Shown: positions 33,595 to 47,328 of the stretch, in pieces
Position numbering within the stretch: the first letter of the stretch is position 1
How the letters are laid out: every line of letters begins with the position of its first letter
Source of the DNA: Apostichopus japonicus
Taxonomy: Eukaryota > Echinodermata > Holothuroidea > Aspidochirotida > Stichopodidae
Length of the DNA stretch: 64,000 bases
Assembly (NCBI RefSeq): GCF_037975245.1
Contig: NC_092573.1
Span: forward strand, 18,298,265-18,362,264
Direction: 5' to 3'
The notes under the pieces: generated by a model
The model's input: the letters and a program-made list of their open reading frames with translations, nothing else
Told to the model about the DNA's origin: nothing
The model's database searches: none
Program-made: the position numbers and the translations under genes

Positions 33595-35299
33595 TAAAAC
33601 CATTTACATGATCATCACATGTGTTTATAGTCATCTAGAAGTTTGACATTAACATCATGTAAAGACTCGTATAAATTAATGTTATCATCGTTTAAAGCTG
33701 TCCCCGTGACAAAGCCTAAGTAGGGCTATGCGATTTGGCACTGTCAATTGGCCATCGTGCATATAATGCAAACCTGACACAGTAGGCTAAGCGGTTCCCC
33801 ACGGTGATATCCCATACATGAAAGTATATGTATACACACATTCCTTTATAGCTGACCAAAGTTTTACTAAAAAAGGGACCGATGGTTTCACGAATCTGTA
33901 ATTAAAAATTACAAGGGACACATCGAATCTACACATCGGAGTTTTTCAAATCTCACCTACTAGTATATGGACATATATTTGCAATTTAGTAAGACTCATT
34001 ATGTCCAAATATAGGCTTCACGACTTATATAGGTCAGTGTCATATGTCGAGGTAACTTTGCGAACTAATTTACTGGTCTGGATACTTCGGCATAGTAGCA
34101 ATTAACTCGAAATAGTTTCTCGTGCATATATCCTATATACAAAATTCGACCGAATTCCGATTAAACCACAACATACCATCTACATACAATACATATACAT
34201 GCCAAGTTTATCAACATATATATAATTTTGTTCAATGTATTAACTCTCCGCCGAGACTCCGCGCACCATGGTCCCCTTAATCTTGAAATCCAGAATCAGG
34301 CATTCCTGAAAGAACGAAAGGTGTATGTATATGCATGTATGTCAAAATGTTTTGCCTTACATTCCAGAACCAATTTTTTGAAATTTGATTTCCGGAGTGC
34401 ATAATTAAACTTAATTGTTGTTCTGCCGCTATCATCATCCAAGCGGACCATGTTCAGTCTCTCGTTAAATTAGTTTTTGCCCTTTAAACGTATCGTTATG
34501 GCTACAGATCATTACACCACATGTTTTCGAAAGTCGGCGGTTACGTATATATACATATATATGCTGTCTCTATGAATTAATTTCGACATTTTATATAAAT
34601 AATAATAATAATAATCAGCAGTTATTTTTACGACGCTAAAGCGACCACAAATGTGGGAGGAACCCGGGTGGCTTCCAATTCAATATTTAAACTCAAATTT
34701 GGAATCTTTATTTTGCCAATCAAAAAATTGAGATATGCCAATTAAGTTGATGGTGACAAGGTACACATAAAACTCATATTGAATGTTACACTGCATGCTG
34801 ACATAAACATGAATTTTGTTATAAAAAGGTTGACGAAGTTATGCACTATAGCAATAAAAAAAGGGAGAAATTACAAAAGTAAGCTCTAGTTATATTATAA
34901 ATAAACTTACTCAAATCTGATGATATTCTCAATTTTGTAAGATATTACAACGATGAAGTCATATTTTGTGGCAATATCGAAGCAAATCACCACTATATAT
35001 TTAGGCAAACATCAGATCAGTGTTTCTGCTAAGTAACACAAATTGTATACAGGTGTGATGAGTGTGACAAATTGTCTGCAAGTGCGCATAGTTTTATTCA
35101 CTTAGAGACAATTCCTCTAGTTAGACAATTAGACAATCTTCTAATTAGACATAAAGACAATTAACCTATACTAAATTTCACTTCTGTTCAACAAGGGGTG
35201 TGAGGTGCAGGGAATTTTAGTACCACTTTTTGTACAAATTGTAAATAGAATACAATAATATATAGATATACAAAAGCCTGTGGAATGACGACCTTCCTT
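33595..35299. other. Non-coding AT-rich DNA, nothing recognised
   Basis: No exon-like frames with family similarity. It contains scattered short TA and TAA runs, for example (ata)n near 34600. Confidence 0.45.
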
Positions 35300-35463
35300 A
35301 CTGGTTTCAAACCTCTGGATGCACAATCAGTGTCCATGGCCTAGTTGGGTGTAAAGACTTCCAGCCTCCACCAGGATTCGAACCTTGGCCTCCCGCTACA
35401 TGCCGGACACCCTAACCAATAGGCTATGGACTCTGATTGTATGTCCAGAAGTTCGAAACCAGT
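35300..35463 (-). repeat. tRNA-derived SINE copy in a fold-back arrangement
   Basis: The minus strand contains a tRNA-like A box (TAGCCTATTGGTTAGGGTGTC) and B box (GGTTCGAATCC) with one change, the same family as at 45031-45150 and 56241-56351. Its 5' part and flank are duplicated in inverted orientation: actggtttcaaacctctgga...cagtgtccatggcctag (35300-35345) against the reverse complement of 35408-35463. The whole can fold into a long hairpin. Confidence 0.7.
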
Positions 35464-35466
35464 AAA

Positions 35467-38400
35467 CGGTTTATTGAAAATGGGATTAAATCAATCTGGT
35501 TAGATTGGTAAGTCTTTCCATTCTCCATTTTACAAAAATAGAAATAATAACCGTTTACTTAAGGAAGAACGACAGTTACTTGCCAACCCTTTATAGTCGT
35601 CAAATAATTCGTGTCCATTCTTATTTTATGCCCAAAAATATCAAATAGTCATTAATCAAAACACGTGCAAGCATATACTACCTTGAATGTGTGTACTAAA
35701 TTTCAATCAATTAAACGAGTAAAAAGTCACGAAAATCATATTTCAAATATTGCCCGCAAGTTTGAGAAGATATACCTGACAGTTCTCAAGAGATTATGCA
35801 ATATTTGTTCTTCTGTCTTGATATATGAAGTTCGAAACGAATCAACCAAACGAGCTATGTAAGCATTTAATGAAACGGGAAAAGTTCGAGTGCTCTAATT
35901 CGAGCGTATCTCTCTATTTTTGTAAGACAACTCTTCGATTATTTTGCTTTACAACAGAAATGTATAAATCGGATACTATACATTGCCGAAGAGCGACGAC
36001 GCTTGCAAACTGTGAAGGATCTTATTTTTAAATCGCATGGGAAAACCTTTGGGTACTTTTCATTTCTTTAAAACCATAAGCCAAATATTTGTAAATGAAC
36101 CCAAAGATCAATACTATGTACGCACATACAAAATTAAATCTCTTCGGTGACGAGAAATGCAAGAAGATATAGTTTTTTAAAAAAAAACGCTATAAAAATT
36201 GAAAATGCCGTGAAAAGTGTTTTCGTGTGTAAGGGAAGAAGCAATTAAATTACACCCGAAGGAGGAACGTGTGTTGGTTTAGACTATGATATATATACTT
36301 AGGTATAGATATAGATTCAACATTATATTTAGAGGCTTTTTCATCTTCTTGAAACCATGATGGGTAAGTTCGAAATAAATAGATGAAAAATTTCACCAAA
36401 TCCATCTCGATTTGATTCGTGAATGTAAGAGGAAGCGAATTTCTGAGGTGAAAGAATATATGACGGCTTGAGTATTGTATTAAATTTAGATCGTAGGCGG
36501 GCAGAGGTAGGCTGGGTTAGCCCAGCACTGGATGTAGGGTTGAATCATATAATCTGGAAGTTTAATCAACTCCCGAAATCAGCACCGTATTATGTCAAAC
36601 AAAGAAACAGGTGAAATTGACTAATATTAACGTAGATATTCAATACCAGTAAATAACTAGAAAAAATTAAATGAAATGAGAAATTATAAACAAATATTGA
36701 AAAGCAAGATGCGGGAATACCAGTTTGATGCTCTACCATTTTGAGGTATGTATGCCCGGTGTGCTGATGGCAATATCTCCATTCTCCATTGAAACTTATT
36801 TTAGTTTTGCCAATATATGAAAGACATTACAGTATACTTTGTATATTTGTGTAATCACAGACTGCAAATTCCAGGTTCATCATCGATTAATGGAATATAA
36901 ACGAAGTGTCAACACTCTATTTTATATCAAAGCACTCTTAGTTATACCAAACAAGACCCCTCACCCCCCCCCCCCCACGACAGTGTTCAAAAGTAAAAAA
37001 AGGTATATTTCCCCTCATCTCCTGTTAGAAAATAATGCGTCCTGTATGTGACATCGTCACTGCAACCCCCTATAAAAACACAAAATTGAATACGTAACAT
37101 CTGTGAAATACAATAAAAAGTATAGGATAAACGACCGATCCCTTTGCTAGAAGGGTTCCATACTAGTAAACGGTATTGTATTTCATGCCCAATAGCAGAC
37201 TGAGTTACGCGACTACACATTCGAGGAAAACCATTTTCTTGTATCGAGGTCCGTGATAAATGTGAACGACATTATACTGGTGTAGCGCCATCGATAAATG
37301 AGCTGTCCGGATATGCCCATGAGATTCCTGCTATATAGCCTACAGTTGAGATGAAGAACGTAACTAGAATTACTCTCCAATTTGTAGACACATACATAAG
37401 GAGAATGCGCAATCAAACAAACGCATTTTTACACTTAGAAAAACAATGCTCTGATTTTGGCAATTGAATGCTCGTGTAAGTTTGATATATTAGAGTATTA
37501 GTGACCATTATTTGGTTTTCTAGCATATTTGGGACTTAGATGATGACCTTTAAACTTGTACCCACGGAAGTGAATATTTCCGTTCAGGCAGAGGAAGGGA
37601 GCGAGGGTGTGAGGCAGGGTGGTATTCTCAACATCCAGTTACACTGTGACGTCATCATGTACTCCGTACGATAGACCAATTATCGGTAGGTTACTCTCAA
37701 TAATAGAGGGATGGACAAATGGACTCTTGTAGGCCTATGAAACAAACAAACAAAATACAACAGCGTTCCACGGCCTTCACTACTTCTATACATGTGTTGG
37801 GTCGGTGGGAAGGTGCATATCTTAAGCTCAGCCCTCCTATTCCAAGTGGCTTAATGTTGTAGCCATTCTTGTAATTCTGTTTATAGCCACCCAAACCCAT
37901 CTGCGTAAGCTACTTAACTTGAGTCATGATTGCAACTTCTGTTAAAGTGAGTTGCTTAACTATCAGTCATTTCTGTTTCTGTATCTATATGGTAAGAAAA
38001 CAGAATATGTTACATATAAAAAGGTTTTGTTGTCAGACTTGCATTGCAAGTACAACAGCATGCATGAGTACGAGTAGGATTCCAATTGATATGAGTACAC
38101 TAGGACGAGTATACAAATCCAAAAGGGTGAGTACGAATACAGGTAACTATGGCAATAAATATAAAAACAGACCCATTGTAATTCTGCGACTGTTTCACAC
38201 TGCACGCTGTCTTACCATAAATAGACGTGCGCGGATGTGGGGGTGGGATGTACACCTGTTTCAATACACGCAACAAATTAAACATATTTACTAGCACAAC
38301 CTTTACGTGTGACCTAATTATAGACCTAATTTATAGCCTATAAATATGCCTATCAATGCACCCATTTGACGTCTTTCTGCAGGAGGAGCTCAGAACCGTC

Positions 38401-39540
38401 TTCATGGGAATCGGCTTCAACGACCTCACTGACCCCCCCCCCCTCCCCCTCCCCTCCCTTGTTTTAGAATCCTGAATCCTAGAATCCTCCTTTGATGGAG
38501 ACGGTGCATGAACACACAGAGATCGTTCGCAAACAGTTCCGTACATACATATATACATATACCTATACACTAAGGTAATTTTCACTTCGGTGTGTTACAA
38601 TCAACTGCTGCATGGTTTCCGACGACAGTGATCGATCCGATATACTGTTTCCTGCAAGCCTAGTCCCGTTAATTGATTAGTGAAGTTTTCAAGTCTTCTA
38701 CCCGTCAATTTAGGTTAGTCACTGAATGCATGTTTCACATATTAAGCTACTCCTGTAACGATGCAATCAGACTTGGGTAACATCAATTAAGTTTATGTGT
38801 AAAGGCAGAGAGTTTGATTAAAAACCGCGTAGTATGTATATCATTGTTACACTTTGTGTATATTATCCTCATAGACAGCTATAGTCATTATAGACCACAT
38901 GAGAATCAATTTCACCTAACTAGCCTACACGATGTGACGAAGATAATTTATATATTCAAAAATTGTGAAAGAATAGGAAACGAAAAGAGAAAGGAAAACA
39001 AAAACAAAGGAACAAAAAAGGAAAACAAAGGAAAACAAAAAAGAAAGGAAAACAACAAAAAGAAGAAGACTGTTACTGTTTTACTGTTAGTACAAAATCC
39101 TATCTCAATATCTTGATTCAAACTCCGTAGATTTGCTTGTTTGAAAGTAACTTTTACCAGAACTAACCTATCCTTTAATTAATGAAGTGGATTATGATAA
39201 GTGGTCTGAGATGTCACCATGGCAGCTTCAATTTCCCTTGTATAATTTTGTTGTGGATTTGTACCTGAAATGTGATACATTTGGAGTGTTTTCTTAATTG
39301 CCAATGTTCTCTTTTATTCAGAAGTTTATCACTGTGCATTAATGGTAAGAGTATTATTTTCTTAAGTGCATGGATAAAGGATACGTGCATTCAATGAAGT
39401 CCCTGCAGTCCAGTCCAATCCAATTCAATTTTATTCAATCAATGAATCATATCCATCAACCAATCAACCAATCGCGACAAAGATATAGTAATACATAACA
39501 ACGAGAATGTCAATATTGAGAGATAAAATGTAAAAATATA
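35467..39540. other. Non-coding DNA, no gene seen
   Basis: Only short, unconserved frames occur. A full CRE lies at 37647-37654, C runs lie near 36965 and 38433, and an A/G-rich tract lies at about 38963-39066. Confidence 0.45.
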
Positions 39541-39544
39541 AATA

Positions 39545-39729
39545 CATATATACATAAATATACATACATATACATAAATATACATACATATAGAGAATAT
39601 ACATACATATAGAGAATATACATACATATAGAGAATATACATACATATAGAGAATATACATACATATAGAGAATATACATACATATAGAGAATATACATA
39701 CATATAGAGAATATACATACATATAGAGT
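39545..39729. repeat. 19-bp minisatellite (agagaatatacatacatat)n
   Basis: About eight 19-bp units, preceded by related tacataaatatacata units. The minus-strand frames of repeating Met-Tyr-Ile/Val-Tyr-Ser-Leu-Tyr-Val-Cys residues are a repeat artefact. Confidence 0.9.
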
Positions 39730-40776
39730 ACATCAAATAATAAGATAACAATTGAGTGACAAAATAATATTCAAAATATTATTTATTTATATATACTAAT
39801 AACCATTTAGGAGTTTATAGAGTTTAGGAATGGCCGGGGAGTGTAATGTGGGTGGGGGCAGTGGGAGGGGGAAGTGAGGGTGCGAAATATGAAAGTGGAT
39901 GAATATAAAAATAATATTCAGGAAGGAAACTTGAGAAATAGAAGTCCCAGTAATCACGATACAAGAGGTGTATGACAAAACCACAATGAAGGCAAATGAG
40001 ACCCCCCCCCCCCCGCTCCCACCCCACCTCAATCCCACTATACACCTTCCCACGCATCTCATATATTACCATATAATGATATCACCAACTCTTATTTACT
40101 CTGTTGATATTTAGGACTATGTTCAGCGAGACATGTATTTTCCTTGCAGACGACAACGTTTATAGGGATTGCATTATGTTCCTTGTAGGGAGAAGTTTTT
40201 CAAATTTATGATTTTCGAAGATCAAATTCACATTAAAGACAGCCAGATGGATTATAATGATGTTGATTTGCTTTTCACGTATATTTTTCATATCTATCTA
40301 AATCGTCAATTAAAATGACACTGCATTGCTACATTATAACTATCTATTATTCTTCTTCTTCTATAACCATGAATATTTCATGTCTACATGTGACAACAAT
40401 TTTGACAGACCGATGAATTCTCTATATTTCTCAATCTCTCAATCATAAAATAATATGATTTATGGTAATAGCAACAATAATAATACTACTAATAATAGTT
40501 ATGATAATAAATGTTATCATAAAATGTCAATAATTGAAATCACATATACAAGGAGTTTCTTAAGTGCCTTTCTAAAAGCATTAAAAATGAAATGAAAAAG
40601 TCTGGAAATATTTCGAGATGATAAGTTTTCATTTGGATAAATTGAAAGTGACATATATATATAGGATGCATTTCAAGCTTCTTAATGGGAAAGAATAAGC
40701 AGACTTCACTGTCATATGCTATACTGCTGTGTATTGTGGTTTTTATATTGGATAGGTATATTGCCAGATGCTTATA
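39730..40776. other. Non-coding DNA, nothing recognised
   Basis: AT-rich, with a C run near 40000 and a TAA/TAG-rich patch at 40465-40510. No coding signal. Confidence 0.45.
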
Positions 40777-40784
40777 CATATGCA

Positions 40785-41147
40785 CAAGGGCGTAGGAACC
40801 GGGGGGCTGGGGGGCGCCAGCCCCCCCCCCAGTGAAAAATGTGGAGGGGCGGAAGTATCATTCCGCCCCCCGGTTCGCAAGTCAGAAAACCCCTTTTTCA
40901 TTTCCAAATGAGAACAAAATCTCATTTGGAGCACCAAATTGCATCTAAGGCCAGGTGAAAATACAGAATTAAGTTCACAAATTGGAGTGGGTGTTGAAGT
41001 GTGCTATATTGCACCAAATTGCATCTGAGGCCACCTGGAAATGCAAAAAAAATCCAAAGGGGAGGGGACACCCCCTTAGACCCCTCCCCAGGCCGGCCAT
41101 CAGTCTTCAGCCCCTCCCCCACTCAAAAGTACCTTCCTACGCCACTG
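40785..41147. mobile_element. Short hAT-like MITE with perfect 8-bp TSD
   Basis: The ends are CAAGGGCGTAGGAACC on the left and CAGTGGCGTAGGAAGG at the right end (reverse complement). CATATGCA is perfectly duplicated at 40777-40784 and 41148-41155. At 363 bp it is the smallest complete member. It carries gcaccaaattgcatct twice and a gaggggacacccccttagac block shared with 31644-32484. Confidence 0.85.
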
Positions 41148-41155
41148 CATATGCA

Positions 41156-44100
41156 AGTAAATCATTCGTCTTTATGACGTGAATTTAATTGAAAACAGCT
41201 TGTAAATGTATAATTGGGAAGATACGGTATATAGTTAGTTTGCTGATTATGATAGCTGATTATTAAATTTGCGTATAGCATACGTATAGCATACCGAACA
41301 TGATATGTTCTGTTTGGTTCAGAATCACACAAGGAACCATGTAAATAGACGAAATTCAAATACCTGGCAACGAAAGAAAAAACAAAAACAACATAATTCA
41401 TAACATTGCATTTGTGAGACAACAAATTTGAAGAATGATTAAGAATAATTGCCAAGGGTATGATGCAACAACATATATCATTCATACTATAGACTGACGG
41501 GTATCCGAAATTATGTGACCATTACATGGTTTGGTCAAAACTCAAATCTAACTACAACTTGACAAAAGTATTGCCCCTGAATATGCTAGAAAGTACCATA
41601 TAATGGTTACAGGCCTTCCAACTTTTAATCTTCTCTCAACTGCCACTCGTATTGTACTTCCCTTCTGTAAAATATTCACTTTTCTTTGATAGTCAATCTT
41701 TGGAAATATTTGGAAAGTCTCAAGGTTCAGGGAAAACCACTTTTTAGCATTATCAGCACTATAAGATGGGGACTGCGTGTGTGTGTGTTTGGCGAGAGAG
41801 AGGGGTGGGGGAGGTAGGTACAGATTGGACAAATTCAGTGCCAGATGAAACTTTATGATGGTAGACATAATCCTTAAGAAAGACTTATAGTAAGTCTTAA
41901 CTATATATTAAAAATAAAGTCTTAATAACCATATATGAGCTTAAGAACGGCCGGGGAGTGTAATGTGTGTGTGTGTGTGGGGGGGGGGGGGGTGCAGTGA
42001 GGGTGCGAAATTTTAAAGTGGATGAATATGTTTCTGTCCCCTTTGCTACTTTTCACTTTTACTGCATGGATCCTCGGTGGATCATTCATCTAAAGTTTTT
42101 GTAAGAGTTAATAAAGCTAGGTTCCAGACAATCAAATAATCCCTGTAAATTACTTGGAGAATTATACCAACCATATTGGGGAATACACATGAAACATCCT
42201 AACTAAACATGCTATAATGTTCCTTGCTTGTTGAAATAGCCTACTTTGTAAGGGTACGGCTGGGTAAGGCTCACATATAGCATATGCATTGCGATGGGAT
42301 TATGTAGCATCGAAAAGCATAAAATAGATTTATCAAAACCAACTGATTGAGCTTTTTGCTCCAGAGAGCCTTTCTTTCATGAGGAATAAGAAAAGTAAAA
42401 AAATTAGCTCAATGATAGAATTTTGAACGACCTAAGAAAACATGAATGTTATATATAGCAAAAAATTCTCGACTAAACTTTCATGAACTTTCAAAGTATT
42501 TCGCGGAATTTCTGTCATTTAGAAGAAAAAAAAACTTTTTCTTAATGTCTTTTTAGGCTCAATGTACAGGTGTATGTGCGGTATATTTATCTATAGTAAC
42601 ACACAAAACCATCTGGTGTATTTTTCTATTTCAAATGAAAGCTTTTATATCATGAACTCTCCATGATTATACCCCTTTTGACTGATAAAAATCAATAAAT
42701 GTGCGTTTCATTTTCAGAACCAACAGTTAACGTCACTGCAGCTGCTGGTGGTGGGTGTAAAATGCAAACTTCAATAGTCTGTCTTCCTGTTACAAACTAG
42801 ACCCCCTGTGCCCTTATACAGTATAAATGTAAAATGTTTTTATAACTACCCCCTTCCCACATTCCCCACTCCCCCTCCACCTCCATCAAGGTCATGTTTT
42901 TCCAGGCTTATGTCGATTGTTGCGTGTACAGGAATTCAAAGGTAAGGGGGTCTAAATCTAATTAAAACCCCAAACTGATTTAGCTGGGGCATGAATCTTT
43001 TATAGAAGGGTCAGATAGGCGAATGGAGGCGAATAGAAGTTAAGACATCATGCATTCTGAGGCATATTTACAATATATTTTATTAGGTCAAAACGTAAGG
43101 TTGTGCTACTAAATACTTTGTACGAATTTAAATAAAATGGGGGGAGGGTTACACTGGTAATTATGGTCTGGTTCTTCGCGACTGAATGTAAAATATCCCC
43201 TGAATGAACCATTGACTGATAGACTGACGAGAGGAATTGGGGCATTTGCCCTGCTACCACTCCCCCACCCCCTACCCCTCCCTCCCTTTCGCACGACATT
43301 ACATACACACAATCTTTATCCCATATTTTCCCGGTTCTCCAATTGTCAAGTGGTCCCTTATTTACTTCGGACCCCGTGGTTGTAGGACCCCTTCCCGTCC
43401 GGTTTTGTCAGACCTGAGTATAAAGATGTGTATTACTTTGGCGACAAAGCCTGCACCTGCTAAAAGGAAAATGTATGCCGCAAAATTACAGTTAAGGCCA
43501 TTACACTTAACGTAACATGATTACATTTTAAATATGTGGGTAATCAAATTTTATATATGTATCTGTTATTGAATTACGACACGTTATTATATATACTAAT
43601 TTAATATATTAAGTACTGAACATGAGAGTAAGACATTTCTTTTCTTATAAAAAAAATTAATAATAATAATAATTTTGAAGTTCTGAGCTCACATGTAGGT
43701 TAAACAAATGAACTAGACAAGTACTATCCACATCGAGCCAATTCATTGCTCGTATGTTTGTTTACTTGTTTGTTACCATTCTTTAAATCATCTACGGTTT
43801 TTGTTCATGAAATGAACCCCCCCCCCCTGCAGATTTCCATTTTTGGTCTTGTGCTACGATAACACCTGAAAATAATAAAGGTGAACTTTTGGTCTCAAAG
43901 TATATATATCATTTGGTTATTAATAAAACAACACGCATATGGTCAAACACCTGAAAACTATAAATTTTCCTCTAGCTCACGCTGAGCCGCACTTTATCAG
44001 AGCAATACCAAAGTGTTCAATTTTAGTGTTAATGGACTTTTAATCAATTCATTGGCAAAATTTGTTTATAATATGTTGTCTTGTTTTGCACTTTTTAGGG

Positions 44101-44402
44101 ATCATAATCTCCGTACTTACTCATTGCCAACTATTGATCGGAGAACTTTGCACTTTTGAATTACCCAAAATTGTGACGTCATCTTCAACAGGTTTTAAAT
44201 ATACGTAGGCCTGCGGTTTTGTTTTCGTTATATAATAGTGTTGATAGGAACGGTAATTGCTGCTACAATACTTTACATTGATGTAGCATAAATATATAGA
44301 GACAATATTTACGTCAACTAATATTATGTCACTAAATCGTACACTGGAGAACCTATGAATATGCATCAAAGTTAATGTTTTAGTACTTAAAAATATTTCA
44401 AG
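41156..44402. other. Non-coding DNA, no reliable gene
   Basis: No conserved protein is seen. A G run lies at 41980 and a CRE at 44174-44181. One spliced-looking terminal-exon candidate near 42718-42800 was judged too weak to call. Confidence 0.4.
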
Positions 44403-44789
44403 CGGTACACAACAAAATGGCAGGCTTTTGAAAAGTGGCCTAAGTGTTACAACATTGGAGACAAGATTATGAAACTGAATGCACTTGTTGATTGCTATAA
44501 TTTTGACAGTTATGTAGATCTTTATGGTAAGTTAATCATTTAGCGAGATGAAGCATCCAGACTCGATATATTATACACTTTTATGTAACTTGGATGTTGG
44601 ATTTTGCTCAGAGGGACCTATATACAGGTAAACAAACCTTACGACTGTGTGCCACAATACTATTCAATACTCCCGGTCTGCGTTCTATTGCAGGGACACG
44701 TGAAGTAAAGTGTGCGTTACCAATAATTAACACAGAAAACCACAGGTGAGTACAGACTCTTATCTGTTAGTTAATATATACAGTGTATG

Positions 44790-44866
<77 letters not shown>

Positions 44867-45363
44867 CTTGTTGATAAACAAATCTTTGTCCATTTGCGTA
44901 AAGAGACAACGCAACTTGCCTTACAAAAGAAAATAAATTATTATTCTAGTAAACTTAATATTGCTAATGGCAATCAGTCTAAGCTTTAATGAAATGGAGG
45001 TAAACGACAAAGGCAAATAAATATAAATAAATGAAAGTCGTAAGGAGTTGGAAAATCAAGAACAGCGAAAAAACTTCCAGCATCCACCGGGATTCGAACC
45101 CCGGCCTCCCGCTCTGTACGCGGACACCCTAGCCACTAGGCTATGGACGGTTGAGGGTACAAAGCTCTTGCGGGGTAGTTACTGTACCTCACTTAACGGA
45201 AACTGTAGTGATTAGCGATATTGTGACACTGCGCGTTCGTAACTATATTTTCTTTCGAAACTTTCTTGTGTGAATCCCATCACCTGCCTCCCATGTACTC
45301 TCTAGGGATAGCAACAGGAACAGTACAAACCACTTTGACCGCTTGTACCAGACGGCGGAGTAA
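44403..45363 (+). CDS. Weak candidate: small three-exon gene, unknown product
   Basis: Three segments join in frame through canonical sites. The first is 44403-44526 (ends TTTATG/GTAAGT). The second is 44694-44745 (acceptor ttctattgcag, donor CACAG/GTGAGT). The third is 45306-45363 (acceptor gtactctctag, stop TAA). The frame reads WQAFEKWPKCYNIGDK, IMKLNALVDCYNFDSYVDLY, GTREVKCALPIINTENH, then RDSNRNSTNHFDRLYQTAE. From the in-frame ATG at 44469 it would be 55 residues, soluble, without signal peptide or membrane helix. The composition looks more protein-like than neighbouring DNA, but I recognise no family. A (TA)n tract and a SINE lie in its second intron. It could be chance. Confidence 0.25.
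44797..44864. repeat. (TA)n microsatellite
   Basis: About 34 uninterrupted TA units. Confidence 0.95.
45031..45150 (-). repeat. tRNA-derived SINE
   Basis: On the minus strand the head reads GTCCATAGCCTAGTGGCTAG (A box) with B box GGTTCGAATCC. An anticodon-like stem CCGC/GCGG sits between them, but the acceptor arms do not pair, so it is not a functional tRNA. The body (ttttttcgctgttc, then attttccaactccttacgac) is shared with the copy at 56241-56351. Confidence 0.8.
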
Positions 45364-46230
45364 ATCGTGTAAGCCATCGTTTGTCTGTGTGACGTATATC
45401 GCGTCGTGCTGCCGACCTCGAGAGCTGGTCACGTTTGTTATTGACGTCACCAGGCGGCCCATGGTCCAAATCCTGCCCGTGAATAATAATAATCATAAAC
45501 TAATCGGGTACGAGGGCCTCTACAGCTTGCGCACCCCCCCCCCCCTCCCCGGCCTACCTCGTATATAGCTCAATCCAGGTATCATGAGATTTTTAACCTG
45601 AGTGGCCTAGTTTTGCTCCAATTGTTTCCCTCTGGCCTATCGTAGAAAACTAATTAAGAAGCCCTGGGTTAGGCCTACATGTCAACTATATATACGGTAC
45701 TATCGTAGGCGAATACTCGCACATTATATATCTTGAATATTAACATCAAACAAAAATAAACAAAACCCATTTTGATTTATATAACGACCATTCGTGACAT
45801 GGATGCAGTCTATAGCAATTTATATAGTAATATCATTACTTTGCATACGCCTTTTGTTTGCGGGCGAGTGGCGGAAGTTACATCACAATTGAAGTGCACA
45901 AACAGCTGCTACTGGGACACATATGAAAAGATGATATAACGACATCTGGGTCTCTTATTTGCATGAAACAGAAACATGGTTAGTTAATATTTAGTCCTAT
46001 GTAGATTGTGACCCATATAAACTAATTCAAATAATGTATGTTTAACGTTCCAATTTCTCATTTTTGATTAACAAGCCACTTCAAAAGACACTGATGTGGA
46101 AACCAAAAGTGCACTACCACTATAGAATATATGAAGAATTATGATAAAAAAATGGCCTTAGGCACAAATTAATTTTCATATGTTGTATACCGGTAGTTAA
46201 CGTTGCTATAATACTTGTAATAATATGAAT

Positions 46231-46234
<4 letters not shown>

Positions 46235-46307
<73 letters not shown>
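46235..46307. repeat. (TA)n microsatellite
   Basis: About 36 TA units. Confidence 0.95.
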
Positions 46308-46308
<1 letters not shown>

Positions 46309-47270
46309 TTTAGATGTAAATTCTGCGTTTTAGTCCAACCGCTCCACTTGACGTTTGTCAAGAATGATCACATCAGAATTAAAATATTTGATTACATCTC
46401 ATCTCATCAAATATACGACATATAGGTTTAAAATACAGGTGCTGCTACAGCCCAGAGAATTCATTCATTTTGAGATTGATGAACTGCGATGTTAACAGTT
46501 ATTCCGTATATATCTGTCAATCAAATTTTCGTAGAAACTATGACAAATTTTAAAAGTGAATATGCGATAGTTCCACTGACATGTTAATTTACTATGCGTT
46601 ATTACGCGTTCAAAAGCGATTGAAAATCAATTCCATCAAAGACAGGGCTCACTTTGGAGAGAAGTGTTTTTCTTCTTCTTTCTCCTTCTTGCTTTCATTT
46701 TTCTTCCTCGATTGCTTCAAACTACACTGATCGAAGTAAAAGAAAAGAAAAGAAAATGAAAAACAGAAGAAAAGAGAGAAAAACAAGCTAAAAAGCGGAA
46801 AGGAGACAAATTGGCAAATCGATAATTCAACACAAACGAAATGTAATCCTTGCGTACATTAAAGTTCATAGACTTCGACGTACAAAAGTGTTAAGTTCTT
46901 TCTTCTTACTGAAAAGTTGAAGGAACGGAATTTGAATAGCGAAACCTCTCTACGCATCTTCATCTGTCTTGAGAATTCATCTAACAAAATGAGCAAAACG
47001 ATACAAATATCTGATTTAAAAACATAACGAACGTCTTAAATTGAAACATCTCAATAAATGAATAACAACTATTCAGAGTGACGTCACATTACAAACCATA
47101 GTCGACAAAAAATCCTCCCCGTAGGTGGGGATGGGGAGTTATTTTATGCCATCGTAAACCCAAACCTTTACCTGCACATGCAGATAATATATTATTATGT
47201 ATGATACACAGAGCACCGAATTCATGTGACATTTACATATAATTCCATATATTACATATATTCCTATATA

Positions 47271-47274
<4 letters not shown>

Positions 47275-47322
<48 letters not shown>
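47275..47322. repeat. (TA)n microsatellite
   Basis: About 23 TA units. Confidence 0.95.

Positions 47323-47328
<6 letters not shown>

Noticed and set aside
39439-39751. Cys/Tyr/Met/Ile repeat protein on the minus strand
   Set aside because: All three overlapping frames are translations of the 19-bp minisatellite.
42718-42800. Terminal-exon candidate reading PTVNVTAAAGGGCKMQTSIV then CLPVTN and stop
   Set aside because: It has a good acceptor and an open frame, but only 27 codons, no upstream partner exon and no family similarity.
45081-45150. Functional tRNA gene on the minus strand
   Set aside because: A and B boxes are present, but the acceptor arms do not pair and the same head is repeated with a common body elsewhere, so it is a SINE.
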